From contig NZFW01000026.1 in the NCBI GenBank assembly GCA_002690805.1, forward strand, positions 65,967 to 129,966: a stretch of DNA of 64,000 nt. The letters are read 5' to 3'. Shown here piece by piece: positions 54,281 to 64,000 of the stretch (its first letter is position 1; every line of letters begins with the position of its first letter). The notes under the pieces were generated by a model that did no database searches, was not told the DNA's origin, and saw only the letters and a program-made list of their open reading frames with translations. Source of the stretch: Flavobacteriaceae bacterium (lineage in GTDB: Bacteria; Bacteroidota; Bacteroidia; Flavobacteriales; Flavobacteriaceae). A program made the position numbers and the translations under genes.

Positions 54281-55810
54281 TTATTCCCATTCAATTGTTG
54301 CTGGAGGCTTGGAGCTAATATCATAAACCACCCTGTTTATACCTGGAACCTTATTTATTATTTCATTTGAAACCTTTTGCAAAAACTCATAAGGTAAGTC
54401 AACCCAGTCAGCTGTCATTCCATCTGTGGACTTCACCGCTCTTAATGCAACACATTTCTCATATGTTCTCTCATCTCCCATTACTCCGACACTATTAACT
54501 GGAAGAAGAATTGCCCCAGCTTGCCAAATATTATCATATAAATTCCATTCTTTTAATCCATCTATGTAAATTGAATCAACTTCTTGAAGAAGACTAACAT
54601 TTTCTTGTGTGATTTCACCCAAAATCCTGATAGCCAATCCAGGTCCTGGAAAAGGGTGTCTTCCAAGTATTGAAGGTGCAATATTTAAACTATATCCTAC
54701 CCTTCTAACCTCATCTTTAAAAAGCATTCTAAGGGGTTCAATAATTTTTAATTTCATAAAATCGGGCAAACCACCAACATTATGATGAGACTTTATTGTT
54801 GCTGAAGGACCTTTGACAGAAACTGATTCAATTACATCAGGATAAATTGTTCCCTGAGCAAGCCATTTAGCACCCTTAATTTTTTTTGCTTCCAAATCAA
54901 AAACATCAATAAAAGTATTACCAATAATTTTACGCTTGCTTTCAGGATCTGATTCTCCTCTTAAGTTTTTTAAAAATAAATTTGAAGAATTAACTCCTTT
55001 CACATTTAATCCCATACCCTTATACTGATTTAATACAGAATCAAACTCATTTTTTCTTAAAAGACCATTATTTACAAAAACACATGTTAATTGATCTCCT
55101 ATTGCTTTATCCAATAAAACTGCAGCCACAGAAGAGTCTACGCCACCTGACAAGCCAAGAATAACTTTTTCTTTACCTATTTGATCTTTAATTTTTTTAA
55201 TTGTTATGTCAACAAAGGAATCAGGAGTCCAATCTTGATCAATTTTTGAAATTTTAACAAGGAAATTCTCTAATATTTTTGATCCATCATTAGAGTGATA
55301 AACTTCTGGATGAAACTGAATACCATATGTGTTTTCATCTTCAATTTCAAAAGCAGCATTTTGAACATCAGATGTGCTTGCAATAAGTTTTGCTTTTTTA
55401 GGAAGAAATTTAATTGTATCACTATGACTCATCCATACCTGACTATATTGAGGGATATCTTTCAGGAAAAGAGATTTTTTGTTTTTAGAAATTAAGTCGG
55501 CTCTTCCATATTCTCTAATATTTGAAGGACTAACCTCACCTCCGTAAAAATGGGCTAAATATTGAGCACCATAACATATTCCTAATAGAGGTATTTTACC
55601 TTTTATGAGTGAAAGATCAATATGAGGTGGATTATTAACTCTAACCGAGAATGGAGAACCTGACAAGATTACTGCCTTATATGGGCTAAAATGCTTAGGT
55701 AAATTATTGTATGGAAATATTTCACAATATATGAATAGCTCCCTAACTCTTCTCGCTATTAATTGAGTATATTGTGAGCCAAAATCGACTATTAATACTT
55801 TATTTTGCAT
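54281..55810 (-). CDS. guaA: GMP synthase (glutamine-hydrolysing)
   Basis: [79 protein letters not shown]. Start reset from 55816. Confidence 0.98.
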   Translation of the reverse strand: MQNKVLIVDFGSQYTQLIARRVRELFIYCEIFPYNNLPKHFSPYKAVILSGSPFSVRVNNPPHIDLSLIKGKIPLLGICYGAQYLAHFYGGEVSPSNIREYGRADLISKNKKSLFLKDIPQYSQVWMSHSDTIKFLPKKAKLIASTSDVQNAAFEIEDENTYGIQFHPEVYHSNDGSKILENFLVKISKIDQDWTPDSFVDITIKKIKDQIGKEKVILGLSGGVDSSVAAVLLDKAIGDQLTCVFVNNGLLRKNEFDSVLNQYKGMGLNVKGVNSSNLFLKNLRGESDPESKRKIIGNTFIDVFDLEAKKIKGAKWLAQGTIYPDVIESVSVKGPSATIKSHHNVGGLPDFMKLKIIEPLRMLFKDEVRRVGYSLNIAPSILGRHPFPGPGLAIRILGEITQENVSLLQEVDSIYIDGLKEWNLYDNIWQAGAILLPVNSVGVMGDERTYEKCVALRAVKSTDGMTADWVDLPYEFLQKVSNEIINKVPGINRVVYDISSKPPATIEWE

Positions 55811-55813
55811 AGA

Positions 55814-55821
55814 CAAAAATA
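55814..55821 (-). promoter_or_regulatory. -7 element (TATTTTTG) at guaA
   Basis: TAnnTTTG on minus strand, 3 nt upstream of ATG 55810. Confidence 0.45.
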
Positions 55822-55870
55822 CAATTAATTATCAGGCCGTAAATTTAAAATTATAGTATTTTTTTACTTA

Positions 55871-57475
55871 TTAGAATTTAAAAACAGTAAACTCTTTATT
55901 TAGTGGATTAAAATTTTTAATTAAATCTGGAATAAAATTATAACCAAATTTCATATACAAATCAAAATAATTTTTTTTTCGTTCTTGAAGTATATTTTCA
56001 GGAAATAAGTTATCATAAATTAATTCCATTTGTTCGAGGTGTCCAATATATTTTCTCTTTTGAGCTTTTAAAAGTCTTTTTTCAAGTTTATCTATGCCTT
56101 TAAATTGTTTAGATTTTTGAGCTTTTACGGCTCCCTCAAAAGTAGAATCAGTTTTCTTGGCAATTTTTTCTAAATATTTAAATTGTGATTCAAGCTTATC
56201 CTTCAAAAATTGTAAATCAATATTAATATTTGATATTTCACTTATTTTATTTTTTATAAAAGAATTTTTATCATTGAACAAATCAATATGATTAATATTG
56301 TATTTATTCATTTTCTTAGAAATCTTAGAAGAAATCAAAAGTGCAGAATTTCTCACAATTAATGCAGGAAAAGTGATATTTTGACTTTCAAAGAAACCTT
56401 TTAGTTGAAGCCAATATGAAATTTCTCCTGCTCCACCAATATAAGCTATGTTAGGTAGGATTACTTCTTGATAAAGTGGACGCATTAAAACATTTGGAGA
56501 AAATCGATCAGGATATTTACGTAATTCTTTTAGAATTGAGTCTTTTGTAAATGTCTTATCAGAATCACTCAATTCATATCCTTTTTTAGATTTTAGTATT
56601 CTACTTCTATTTCCATTTGAAATGTAAAAAAGATTTATTTCTCGAGGATTTACTTGAGGTTTAAATTTCTTTCCATATATACCCTTTAAGTTTTCTGTCT
56701 GTAAATCAACCTGTTTTTTACATTCATGATTTTGCAATTCCTTTTCAAAAAAAGGAATCATAGATTTCTTTAATTTTATTGAATTAGCATCTAAAACTAA
56801 AAGACCATATTCCGAAAAAAGAATATTTACAAGATGAAAAGTAGCATCCGAAAGATTTTTTTTTGATAGATATGTTTCTTCAATTGTATGTTTTATAAAA
56901 TTGGAAGTTTTAGAAACTCCTAATTCATCTTCAATAAATAATTTTAAACATTCAAGATTCTCTAAACTAATTTCCCCAACAGCTCCACTTTTGGGTTGAT
57001 CCCAAATTATATTTTTATCATTGAAATGAAAACTTTTTATTTCTTCAAAATCATGATCTTCAGTAGCCATCCAAAATACTGGAACATGATTCTTATTTTT
57101 ATTTTTTTTGTTGAGTAAAGCTGATAGTTTAATAACACTTACAATCTTATAGATAAAATAAAGTGGGCCAGTCATCAGACTTAACTGGTGTCCTGTGGTT
57201 ATTGTTACAGTATTATTTTCTGATAATAATTCAATATTTTTTTTGACATTCTTTGATATATTTATATCAAAATATTGCTCTTTAAAATGCTTTATTAAAT
57301 TATCTCTATTCTTTTGAGAAAATTGATTAGACTTTGGGTTTGATAAGTTTATTAATGATTGGAAGTTTGGAAAAGATGAAATAGATGAAACTAGATCTTT
57401 ACTTTCATTTAAATAATCTGTAATTAATTCAGAATAAATGTTTGTTTTGTCAAATGGAATTTGGTGAACTTTCAT
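55871..57475 (-). CDS. bshC: Bacillithiol biosynthesis cysteine-adding enzyme BshC
   Basis: TVTITTGHQLSLMTGPLYFIYKIVSVIKL, PVFWMATEDHDFEEI, YIGGAGEISYWLQLKGFFE. Confidence 0.94.
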   Translation of the reverse strand: MKVHQIPFDKTNIYSELITDYLNESKDLVSSISSFPNFQSLINLSNPKSNQFSQKNRDNLIKHFKEQYFDINISKNVKKNIELLSENNTVTITTGHQLSLMTGPLYFIYKIVSVIKLSALLNKKNKNKNHVPVFWMATEDHDFEEIKSFHFNDKNIIWDQPKSGAVGEISLENLECLKLFIEDELGVSKTSNFIKHTIEETYLSKKNLSDATFHLVNILFSEYGLLVLDANSIKLKKSMIPFFEKELQNHECKKQVDLQTENLKGIYGKKFKPQVNPREINLFYISNGNRSRILKSKKGYELSDSDKTFTKDSILKELRKYPDRFSPNVLMRPLYQEVILPNIAYIGGAGEISYWLQLKGFFESQNITFPALIVRNSALLISSKISKKMNKYNINHIDLFNDKNSFIKNKISEISNINIDLQFLKDKLESQFKYLEKIAKKTDSTFEGAVKAQKSKQFKGIDKLEKRLLKAQKRKYIGHLEQMELIYDNLFPENILQERKKNYFDLYMKFGYNFIPDLIKNFNPLNKEFTVFKF

Positions 57476-57545
57476 TCTAAATAATTTTTACAAAGATATT
57501 TTTTTCAATCTTATTAGACTTAATTGGTTTAAAAAGAAATTTAAT

Positions 57546-58904
57546 CTATTTGAAAAATGAATCTACAAAAGATTTTGGATTAAATAAATTTAAATCTTCA
57601 ATTCCCTCACCAATACCTATATACTTAACTGGTATTTTAAATTGGTCTGAAATTCCTAAGACAACTCCACCTTTAGCAGTTCCATCTAATTTGGTCACGG
57701 CTAGAGAAGTAACTATTGTAGCTGATGAAAACTGCTTGGCTTGTTCGAAAGCATTTTGCCCTGTAGATCCATCTATTACAAGTATAACTTCATGAGGTGA
57801 GGATGAAATGACTTTATCCATTACTCTTTTTATCTTAGAAAGCTCGTTCATTAAATTTACTTTATTGTGTAATCTTCCTGCCGTATCTATGATGACAACA
57901 TCATAGTTTTGAGCTTTAGCTGATTTTAAAGTGTCAAATGCTACTGATGCTGGGTCACTACCCATATTTTGTTTAACTAAATTTACTTCTGCTCTTTTTG
58001 CCCAAACTTCTAGTTGATCAATTGCTCCAGCTCTAAATGTGTCAGAGGCTCCAAGCATAACTTTTTTACCTATAGACTTATATTTATGAGCAAGTTTTCC
58101 AATTGTTGTTGTTTTTCCTACCCCATTAACCCCTACAACCATAATTACATGTGGTTTGTGATCAGATAATATATTAAAATTAGAATCAGAATGTTGTTTC
58201 AAAAGGATTCCTTCTATTTCTTCTTTCAGGATTTTATTTAGTTCGTTTGTTCCCAAAAACTTATCTCTGGAAACTCTTTTTTCAATATTTTGAATTATTT
58301 TTAATGTGGTTTCTACACCAACGTCAGATGTTATGAGCACCTCCTCTAGATCATCCAATACTTCAACATCTACCGTGCTTTTACCGACTATAGCCTTTTT
58401 TAATTTTGAGAAAAATGATTGTTTAGTTTTTTCTAAACCTTTGTCAAGACTTTTAGATTGATTTAAATTATCAAATTGATCTTTACCTTTAATTGAAGTT
58501 AATTCCGGCTCTTCTTCAGGTTTCGTATTATACTCAGAGTCTAGTTGAACTTCAATGTCATGAATTTGACCAATTTCAGGCTCTTGTTTAAGGTCTGGTT
58601 TTTTTTCAAAACCTTCAGATATAGATTCTGGTTCTTGACTAGACTTTTTGTCGTGCTTTAATTTTTTTTGAGACTCAATATCAATTATCTGCTTAAGATT
58701 AGATTCTAGTTTAAGATTATGCTTTTGTTGAGGATTAAGCTTTTTATCAGATGGAACTATTTTCTCTGAATCAGCAATATCATCAGAATTTTTTGATGAT
58801 TTTATTAATTCATCATCAGAATCATTATCTGGCGATTTATCTAAAATAGATTTTTTTTTATTTTTATCTTTAAATAAACCGGTGATTGATTTGAAAATAT
58901 TCAT
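57546..58904 (-). CDS. ftsY: Signal recognition particle receptor FtsY with long charged N-terminus
   Basis: VIMVVGVNGVGKTTTIGKLAHKYK, LGASDTFRAGAIDQLEVWAKRA, VVIIDTAGRLHNKVNLMNEL, VTKLDGTAKGGV, KYIGIGEGIEDL. Confidence 0.97.
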   Translation of the reverse strand: MNIFKSITGLFKDKNKKKSILDKSPDNDSDDELIKSSKNSDDIADSEKIVPSDKKLNPQQKHNLKLESNLKQIIDIESQKKLKHDKKSSQEPESISEGFEKKPDLKQEPEIGQIHDIEVQLDSEYNTKPEEEPELTSIKGKDQFDNLNQSKSLDKGLEKTKQSFFSKLKKAIVGKSTVDVEVLDDLEEVLITSDVGVETTLKIIQNIEKRVSRDKFLGTNELNKILKEEIEGILLKQHSDSNFNILSDHKPHVIMVVGVNGVGKTTTIGKLAHKYKSIGKKVMLGASDTFRAGAIDQLEVWAKRAEVNLVKQNMGSDPASVAFDTLKSAKAQNYDVVIIDTAGRLHNKVNLMNELSKIKRVMDKVISSSPHEVILVIDGSTGQNAFEQAKQFSSATIVTSLAVTKLDGTAKGGVVLGISDQFKIPVKYIGIGEGIEDLNLFNPKSFVDSFFK

Positions 58905-58916
58905 TATGGTATAAAT

Positions 58917-58945
58917 AAAAAAGCTACTATAAAAGTAGCTTTTTT
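58917..58945. terminator. Intrinsic (bidirectional-type) terminator hairpin between DUF4295 and ftsY
   Basis: aaaaaagctact-ataaa-agtagctttttt: A-tract, 7-bp core stem agctact/agtagct, T-tract on both strands. Confidence 0.75.
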
Positions 58946-58971
58946 AAAAGATTTTCAAAGGAGTAAATTGA

Positions 58972-59265
58972 TTAATTTTTATCATCTACATTTCCATCAA
59001 TTTGTTTTTCAGTTACTTTTTTTTCTTGAGATGTTGATGATTCTTCAGCCTGAGATAAACTATTTAATGGTTCAGAATTAGTAGATTTTACAGGAATGAC
59101 TTCTTGTTGAATAGGCTTATCTGCAATCCAATCCTTAACATATTTAGGATCAATAATTGTTTCAACAAAACTGTAAGAATTTGATCCTTCTTTCTTAACC
59201 ATTTTAATAGCTTTAGTAAGTCTTTTGGATCCTGTTTGTAGAGTTGCAACTGATTTTTTTGCCAT
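58972..59265 (-). CDS. DUF4295 protein (Bacteroidota bL38-type ribosomal protein) with extended C-terminus
   Basis: MAKKSVATLQTGSKRLTKAIKMVKKEGSNSYSFVETIIDPKYVKDWI; directly downstream of rpmB-rpmG. Confidence 0.88.
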   Translation of the reverse strand: MAKKSVATLQTGSKRLTKAIKMVKKEGSNSYSFVETIIDPKYVKDWIADKPIQQEVIPVKSTNSEPLNSLSQAEESSTSQEKKVTEKQIDGNVDDKN

Positions 59266-59267
59266 GG

Positions 59268-59450
59268 CTATTTAATTTCTTTGTGAACTGTCATTTTTTT
59301 CAAAATTGGATTGAATTTTTTAATTTCAAGACGGTCAGGTGAATTTTTTTTATTTTTTGTAGTTATATAGCGAGATGTTCCCGGTTTTCCAGAAGATTTG
59401 TGCTCGGTACATTCAAGAATAACCTGTACTCTATTACCTTTTTTTGCCAT
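59268..59450 (-). CDS. rpmG: 50S ribosomal protein L33
   Basis: [52 protein letters not shown]. Confidence 0.97.
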   Translation of the reverse strand: MAKKGNRVQVILECTEHKSSGKPGTSRYITTKNKKNSPDRLEIKKFNPILKKMTVHKEIK

Positions 59451-59456
59451 TTTACT

Positions 59457-59693
59457 TTATTTTAAAAAACCTTTTTCTTTAGCTTCTTTTAAAACAGAAG
59501 AAATACCTTTTTTATTGATAGTTTTTAGGACAGATGCCTTTACTTTTAAAGTAACCCATTTATCTTCCTCAGGAATAAAAAACCTTTTTTTTACTAGATT
59601 AATTTCAAAACGCCTTCTAGTTTTATTCATGGCTTTAGAGCGATTATTCCCAAACATGACTCTTTTTCCAGTAACTTCACAAACTCTTGCCAT
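59457..59693 (-). CDS. rpmB: 50S ribosomal protein L28
   Basis: MARVCEVTGKRVMFGNNRSKAMNKTRRRFEINLVKKRFFIPEEDKWVTLKVKAS. Confidence 0.97.
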   Translation of the reverse strand: MARVCEVTGKRVMFGNNRSKAMNKTRRRFEINLVKKRFFIPEEDKWVTLKVKASVLKTINKKGISSVLKEAKEKGFLK

Positions 59694-59734
59694 AACAATA
59701 TACTTTTAAAACGTTTAGTAATATTTTTAGGATG

Positions 59735-59764
59735 CAAATTTACATTTTTTTATGTAGTTACAAA
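59735..59764 (-). promoter_or_regulatory. Bacteroidota housekeeping promoter for rpmB-rpmG-DUF4295
   Basis: Minus strand TTTG (59764-59761), 18-nt spacer, TAAATTTG (59742-59735); matches TTTG / TAnnTTTG consensus. Confidence 0.7.
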
Positions 59765-59782
59765 ACTATTTTAAATTTATAA

Positions 59783-61030
59783 TTAATCACTACTAATTAA
59801 CCTAAAGAACATCTCAAACGCTTTATTAATAGACTTATTGATTACTCTGTCTCTATGATTTCCCATCATATATTCTTTACTAAAAACTCCATTTGGTCCC
59901 GATATTGCAATAAACACTTGACCAATTTTTGATTTTTTGTCTCCAAGAGTAGGTCCTGCATTACCCGTAGTTGAAATACCATAATCAGATTTAAAATGTT
60001 TAGCGACTCCTATTGCCATGGCTTCAGCAACACTTGAACTAACAACACCCTTTTCTTGAATTAATTTATTTGAAACATTTAGCAATGAAACTTTTGAATC
60101 ATTTACATAAGTTACTAAACCACCCTTATAATAATTTGATGCTCCCGGATTAGCAGTAATAATTGAGGAAATTTTACCTCCTGTGCAACTTTCAGCAATT
60201 GACAAAGTTTTATTTTTACGCTCAAGTATTTTTCCAATTAAAAGTTCTATTGGTCCATCTTCCTCATCTCCAACATAAATATCACTAATCAGAAGTTTTA
60301 ACACTAATAATTGATCATCAACTTCTTTTTTAACATCCTTTTCAATACATCCAATTGATGAAAGTCTTAATCTAACTTTTCCTAAACTAGGTAGGTATGC
60401 TAATTTAATAGAGTTGGGAAGTTTACTTTCCCAACCTGAAATCCTTGAAGCAATTGCACTTTCACCTAATCCATAGGTCACAAGAGTTTTGTTATAAATA
60501 TAGGGTCTATCAAATATATTTTTTAACTCAGGTATAATTGATTTTTCCATCAAAGATTTCATTTCATATGGTACACCCGGTAAAGCAATAACCTCAATAT
60601 TTTTACCTGAAAACCACATTCCCGAAGCGGTACCATAGTGATTTTTAAAAATTTTTGCTGATGAGGGAAGTAAAGCTTGTTCTCTATTCATATCGCTAAT
60701 TGGAGTAGAAATATTCTCTGCAAATAATTTTTCGATGTGTTTTTTAATTTCTGGATACCAAACAAGCTTATCATTAAAATATGAGCAAAGAGTATGCTTA
60801 GTAATATCGTCACTTGTTGGCCCCAAGCCTCCAGTTAAAATAATAAGATCACAATTTTCTCTTGATCTGTCAATTGTATTTATAATATCTGAAGATTTAT
60901 CAGATATTGATGTAATTTGTGAGACAGATATACCAATAGAGCTTAACGATTTTGATAAAAAAACAGAATTTGTATCTACAATTTGACCTATTAAAATTTC
61001 ATCTCCTATAGTTACTAATTCAGCTAACAT
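59783..61030 (-). CDS. cinA: CinA family competence/damage-inducible protein
   Basis: AELVTIGDEILIGQIVDTNSVFLSKSLSSIGI, LTGGLGPTSDDITKHTL, SIAESCTGGKISSIITANPGASNYYKGGLVTYVN, GISTTGNAGP. Confidence 0.95.
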   Translation of the reverse strand: MLAELVTIGDEILIGQIVDTNSVFLSKSLSSIGISVSQITSISDKSSDIINTIDRSRENCDLIILTGGLGPTSDDITKHTLCSYFNDKLVWYPEIKKHIEKLFAENISTPISDMNREQALLPSSAKIFKNHYGTASGMWFSGKNIEVIALPGVPYEMKSLMEKSIIPELKNIFDRPYIYNKTLVTYGLGESAIASRISGWESKLPNSIKLAYLPSLGKVRLRLSSIGCIEKDVKKEVDDQLLVLKLLISDIYVGDEEDGPIELLIGKILERKNKTLSIAESCTGGKISSIITANPGASNYYKGGLVTYVNDSKVSLLNVSNKLIQEKGVVSSSVAEAMAIGVAKHFKSDYGISTTGNAGPTLGDKKSKIGQVFIAISGPNGVFSKEYMMGNHRDRVINKSINKAFEMFFRLISSD

Positions 61031-61031
61031 T

Positions 61032-61640
61032 TTATTTGATTTTTATAACAAAACAATTTGTTGACTCAACAAATCCATTTAATATATCCCCTTCAATAAC
61101 ATCTCCCACACCAGAAGGAGTTCCAGTAAATATTAAATCTCCTATTTTGAGAGTGAAAAATTTAGAAACATATGAAATTAATTCATCTATTTTCCATAAC
61201 ATAAGCTTTGAATTTCCTTTTTGAACTAATCTACTATTTTTTTTTAAAGAAAAATTTAAATTATCAAGGTTGAAATCTTTTTTGTTTAACCAATTTCCTA
61301 TTAAAGCAGAACCGTCAAATGCTTTAGACTTTTCCCATGGCAATCTTTTGTTTTTTAGTTCATCTTGAATATCTCTCGCAGTAAAATCTATACCAACAGT
61401 GAAATTTTCATAGTATTTATGAGCAAATTTCTTGTCTATGAATTTACCAACTCTATTAATTTTTATAACCAACTCTAATTCATGATGAATTTTTTCTGAA
61501 AAAGCAGGTTTAAAAAAAGGTTGATTTTTTTGAATTAATGAAGTGTCTGGTTTTAAAAAAATAACTGGATCTTTTGGTTTTTGATTATCCAATTCTTTTA
61601 TATGGTCAGTATAATTTCTTCCGATGCAAATTATTTTCAA
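61032..61640 (-). CDS. Fumarylacetoacetate hydrolase family protein
   Basis: KIICIGRNYTDHIKEL, PVIFLKPDTSLI, HHELELVIKI, GIDFTARDIQDELKNKRLPWEKSKAFDGSA, GDLIFTGTPSGVG. Confidence 0.94.
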   Translation of the reverse strand: MKIICIGRNYTDHIKELDNQKPKDPVIFLKPDTSLIQKNQPFFKPAFSEKIHHELELVIKINRVGKFIDKKFAHKYYENFTVGIDFTARDIQDELKNKRLPWEKSKAFDGSALIGNWLNKKDFNLDNLNFSLKKNSRLVQKGNSKLMLWKIDELISYVSKFFTLKIGDLIFTGTPSGVGDVIEGDILNGFVESTNCFVIKIK

Positions 61641-61649
61641 AATGAATTT

Positions 61650-62417
61650 TTAAAGTTTACTTTTTTGCATTCTAATTTGGGTTAATACTTTTTTTGTGTA
61701 TAGGGGAAAGTCTGCATTTAATAGCCAACCAAAATATCCTGGTTCTTTTTCTAAAACATTATTAACAGTCTTACCTTTATGCTTTCCAAATGAGAAACAT
61801 TCCTCACCATCTTTATTAAAAATAATATATCCTGCAAAGTCAGCAGTTTTTCTTCGGGCTGAGAAACTGCTTAAAAAAGATGTAGATGGTTCTAGGTCTT
61901 CATATCTTTCAATTTGAGACATTAATACATCATGAGTAGCTTGAGTGTCTCCCATTGCTGAATGTGCATTTTCTAAATTCTTATCACAATAAAATTTTAG
62001 AGCAGCAGTCAAATTTCTTGGTTCCTTTTTATGAAAAATAGTTTGCACATCAATTGTTTTTAAATTTTTTGTTTCAAAGTCTATATCAGCTCTCAAAAAC
62101 TCTTCCATTAAAAGAGGAATATCAAATCTATCAGAATTATAGCCAGCTAAATCTGAATTTTTTATAAAATTATATATAGTCTTAGAAATCATTTTAAAAG
62201 TTGGGGAATCAGCTACCTTATCATCAGTAATTCCGTGAATTTCCGAAGCTTCAACAGGTATTGACATCTCAGGATTAACTAACCAAACCTTTTTTTCTAT
62301 TTTTTCGCTCGGATAAAGTTTTATTACTGCAATTTCAACTATGCGATCTTTTGTGATATTAATTCCAGTTGTTTCAAGATCAAAAAAACAAAGTGGTCTA
62401 TTTATTTTTAATTTCAT
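61650..62417 (-). CDS. DnaQ-like 3'-5' exonuclease
   Basis: RPLCFFDLETTGINITKDRIVEIAVIKLYP, SEIHGITDDKV, AGYNSDRFDIPLLMEEF, HSAMGDTQATHDVL. Start reset from 62474. Confidence 0.92.
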   Translation of the reverse strand: MKLKINRPLCFFDLETTGINITKDRIVEIAVIKLYPSEKIEKKVWLVNPEMSIPVEASEIHGITDDKVADSPTFKMISKTIYNFIKNSDLAGYNSDRFDIPLLMEEFLRADIDFETKNLKTIDVQTIFHKKEPRNLTAALKFYCDKNLENAHSAMGDTQATHDVLMSQIERYEDLEPSTSFLSSFSARRKTADFAGYIIFNKDGEECFSFGKHKGKTVNNVLEKEPGYFGWLLNADFPLYTKKVLTQIRMQKSKL

Positions 62418-62418
62418 T

Positions 62419-63747
62419 TTAAAAAGAAAAGTTTGCATCCCACTGCTCCAAATAATTTGCAATATTTTTTGCAAACTGTCCCCCTATTGCTCCATTAATA
62501 ATTCTATGGTCATAACTATGCGATAAAATTAGTTTTTTTCTAATACCAATATAATCCCCTTTCGATGTTTCAATCACAGATGCCATTTTTCTTATCACAC
62601 CAATTGCTAGAATTCCAACTTGAGGCTGATTTATAATTGGAGTACCCATTATAGAACCAAAATTACCCACATTAGTCACAGTATAAGTTCCACCTTGAAT
62701 ATCTTCAGGTGAAAGCTGATTGTTTCGCGCCCTGTAAGATAAATCATTTACTGCTTTAGTGAGTCCAATTAAATTTAAATGATCTGCATTTTTAATGACC
62801 GGTACAATCAAATTTCCATCTGATAAAGAAGTAGCCATACCAAGATTTATATCTTTTTTCTGTAATATAGATTCTCCCTTCAAGGAACTATTTAAAATTG
62901 GGAAATCTCTTAAAGCCTTAATAACTGCTAACATGAATAGAGGAGTGAAAGTCAGTTTTTCATTATTTTGTTTATAAAACGAATCTTTTATCTTTTCTCT
63001 CCAATCCCACAAATTAGTAACATCTACCTCCACAAATGATTGAACATGAGCAGAAGTTTTTTTGCTTTCAATCATATGGTTTGCAGTTAATTTGCCCATA
63101 CGTGACATCTCAATTAGTTGATCTTTTGATCCTAAGTCAATATTTGAAATAGTATTTGAATCATCATTATTCAAGATATTTGAATTAAAAGAATTTGAAT
63201 TTCTAGTTTTAATATACTCAAGAATATCTTTTTTGGTAACTCTGTCATTCATTCCTGATCCAATAATCGTAGAAAGTTCAGTTTCAGAAATATTTTCTTT
63301 TTTTGCAATATTTTTAACTAATGGTGAGTAGAATCGATTTACCTCATTTTCATCTGAGCTAATTAGCTTTTTAGCAGTTTCAATTAATTTTGATGCCTCA
63401 TGAACTTCCTGTGATTCAATATTTGAAGCAAGATTAGGATCATCATTTACACTTGAAGAAGATTCTGTTATTTCATCTAATTCACTAATATCATTATCTA
63501 AAACATCATTGCTTTCTATTACAGCTATAACCTCCCCTACCTTTATAATATCATCAACATTGAATCGTTTTTCAATTAATTTTCCTGAAAACTCAGATGG
63601 AACATCGGAATCTACCTTGTCAGTCGCAATTTCTACAATTGACTCGTCTGCACTAACACTATCACCAACATCCTTTAGCCAACTTATTAATGTAGCTTCG
63701 GCAACACTTTCACCCATTTTTGGGAGTTTTAATAAATACTTTCCCAT
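62419..63747 (-). CDS. 2-oxo acid dehydrogenase E2 acyltransferase
   Basis: Lipoyl domain (IVEIATDKVDSDVPSEFSG), PSBD (YSPLVKNIAKKENI), catalytic domain (YTVTNVGNFGSIMGTPIINQPQVGILAIGVI, SHSYDHRIINGAIGG). Confidence 0.94.
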   Translation of the reverse strand: MGKYLLKLPKMGESVAEATLISWLKDVGDSVSADESIVEIATDKVDSDVPSEFSGKLIEKRFNVDDIIKVGEVIAVIESNDVLDNDISELDEITESSSSVNDDPNLASNIESQEVHEASKLIETAKKLISSDENEVNRFYSPLVKNIAKKENISETELSTIIGSGMNDRVTKKDILEYIKTRNSNSFNSNILNNDDSNTISNIDLGSKDQLIEMSRMGKLTANHMIESKKTSAHVQSFVEVDVTNLWDWREKIKDSFYKQNNEKLTFTPLFMLAVIKALRDFPILNSSLKGESILQKKDINLGMATSLSDGNLIVPVIKNADHLNLIGLTKAVNDLSYRARNNQLSPEDIQGGTYTVTNVGNFGSIMGTPIINQPQVGILAIGVIRKMASVIETSKGDYIGIRKKLILSHSYDHRIINGAIGGQFAKNIANYLEQWDANFSF

Positions 63748-63794
63748 ATATTATAATTAAAAACAAAAGTACCAAAATTATGACTAATTCGACT

Positions 63795-63995
63795 CTATTG
63801 AGATATCGAACTTTCATATGGTACTCTCTTTAAAATACTTCTACCCAAAGTTATCTCATCTGCATATTCTAACTCATCACCTACAGATATTCCTCTTGCG
63901 ATAGTTGTTATCTTAATTTCATATTCTGAAAGGTTTTTATAAATATAAAAGTTAGTAGTATCAGCCTCTAAAGTACTACTTAGAGCCAAAATCAA
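63795..63995 (-). CDS. recR: Recombination protein RecR, C-terminal part (cut by window end)
   Basis: [22 protein letters not shown]...[29 protein letters not shown]; runs off window end. Confidence 0.9.
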   Translation of the reverse strand: MILALSSTLEADTTNFYIYKNLSEYEIKITTIARGISVGDELEYADEITLGRSILKRVPYESSISQ

Positions 63996-64000
63996 TTCAT

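Noticed and set aside
57546-58904. Long repetitive charged N-terminus of FtsY as a novel repeat domain
   Set aside because: Acidic/charged, low-complexity N-terminal extensions are common in FtsY; no clear repeat unit.

Overview
The window is an AT-rich, gene-dense chromosomal segment from a marine-type Flavobacteriia/Bacteroidota genome. That assignment is inferred from gldI, long-form lepB, DUF4295, the spoT-fur-purA order, LysM-PBP1-like and TPR genes, and TAnnTTTG promoter motifs. Nearly all of it is housekeeping: lysine/DAP synthesis (dapB, dapD, lysA), DNA repair (mutL, recF, uvrB, ruvX, recR), protein export (lepB, yidC, ftsY), nucleotide synthesis (purA, pyrG, guaA, ndk), translation (rpmB, rpmG, bL38-like DUF4295, def, mnmA, CCA transferase, tsaC-like) and envelope genes (lptA-like, tandem DUF368, three glycosyltransferases). 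I found no rRNA, tRNA, CRISPR, prophage, insertion sequence or defence island. I did not find a clear undescribed multi-gene system. The best leads are: (i) a 354-aa orphan protein with kinase-like motifs at 41031-42095; (ii) a DUF349 protein with a Rho_N/SAP-like N-terminus; (iii) tandem amidohydrolases where only one of three domains keeps the HxH metal motif; (iv) a long acidic tail on the bL38/DUF4295 ribosomal protein; (v) dapB broken by two single-base homopolymer deletions although dapD and lysA are intact; (vi) TAnnTTTG -7 elements lying almost on start codons, suggesting leaderless mRNAs and several wrong ORF starts; (vii) repeated TAATG stop/start overlaps and shared TTAA convergent stops. 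All calls come from reading the sequence and ORF translations; no database search was run.
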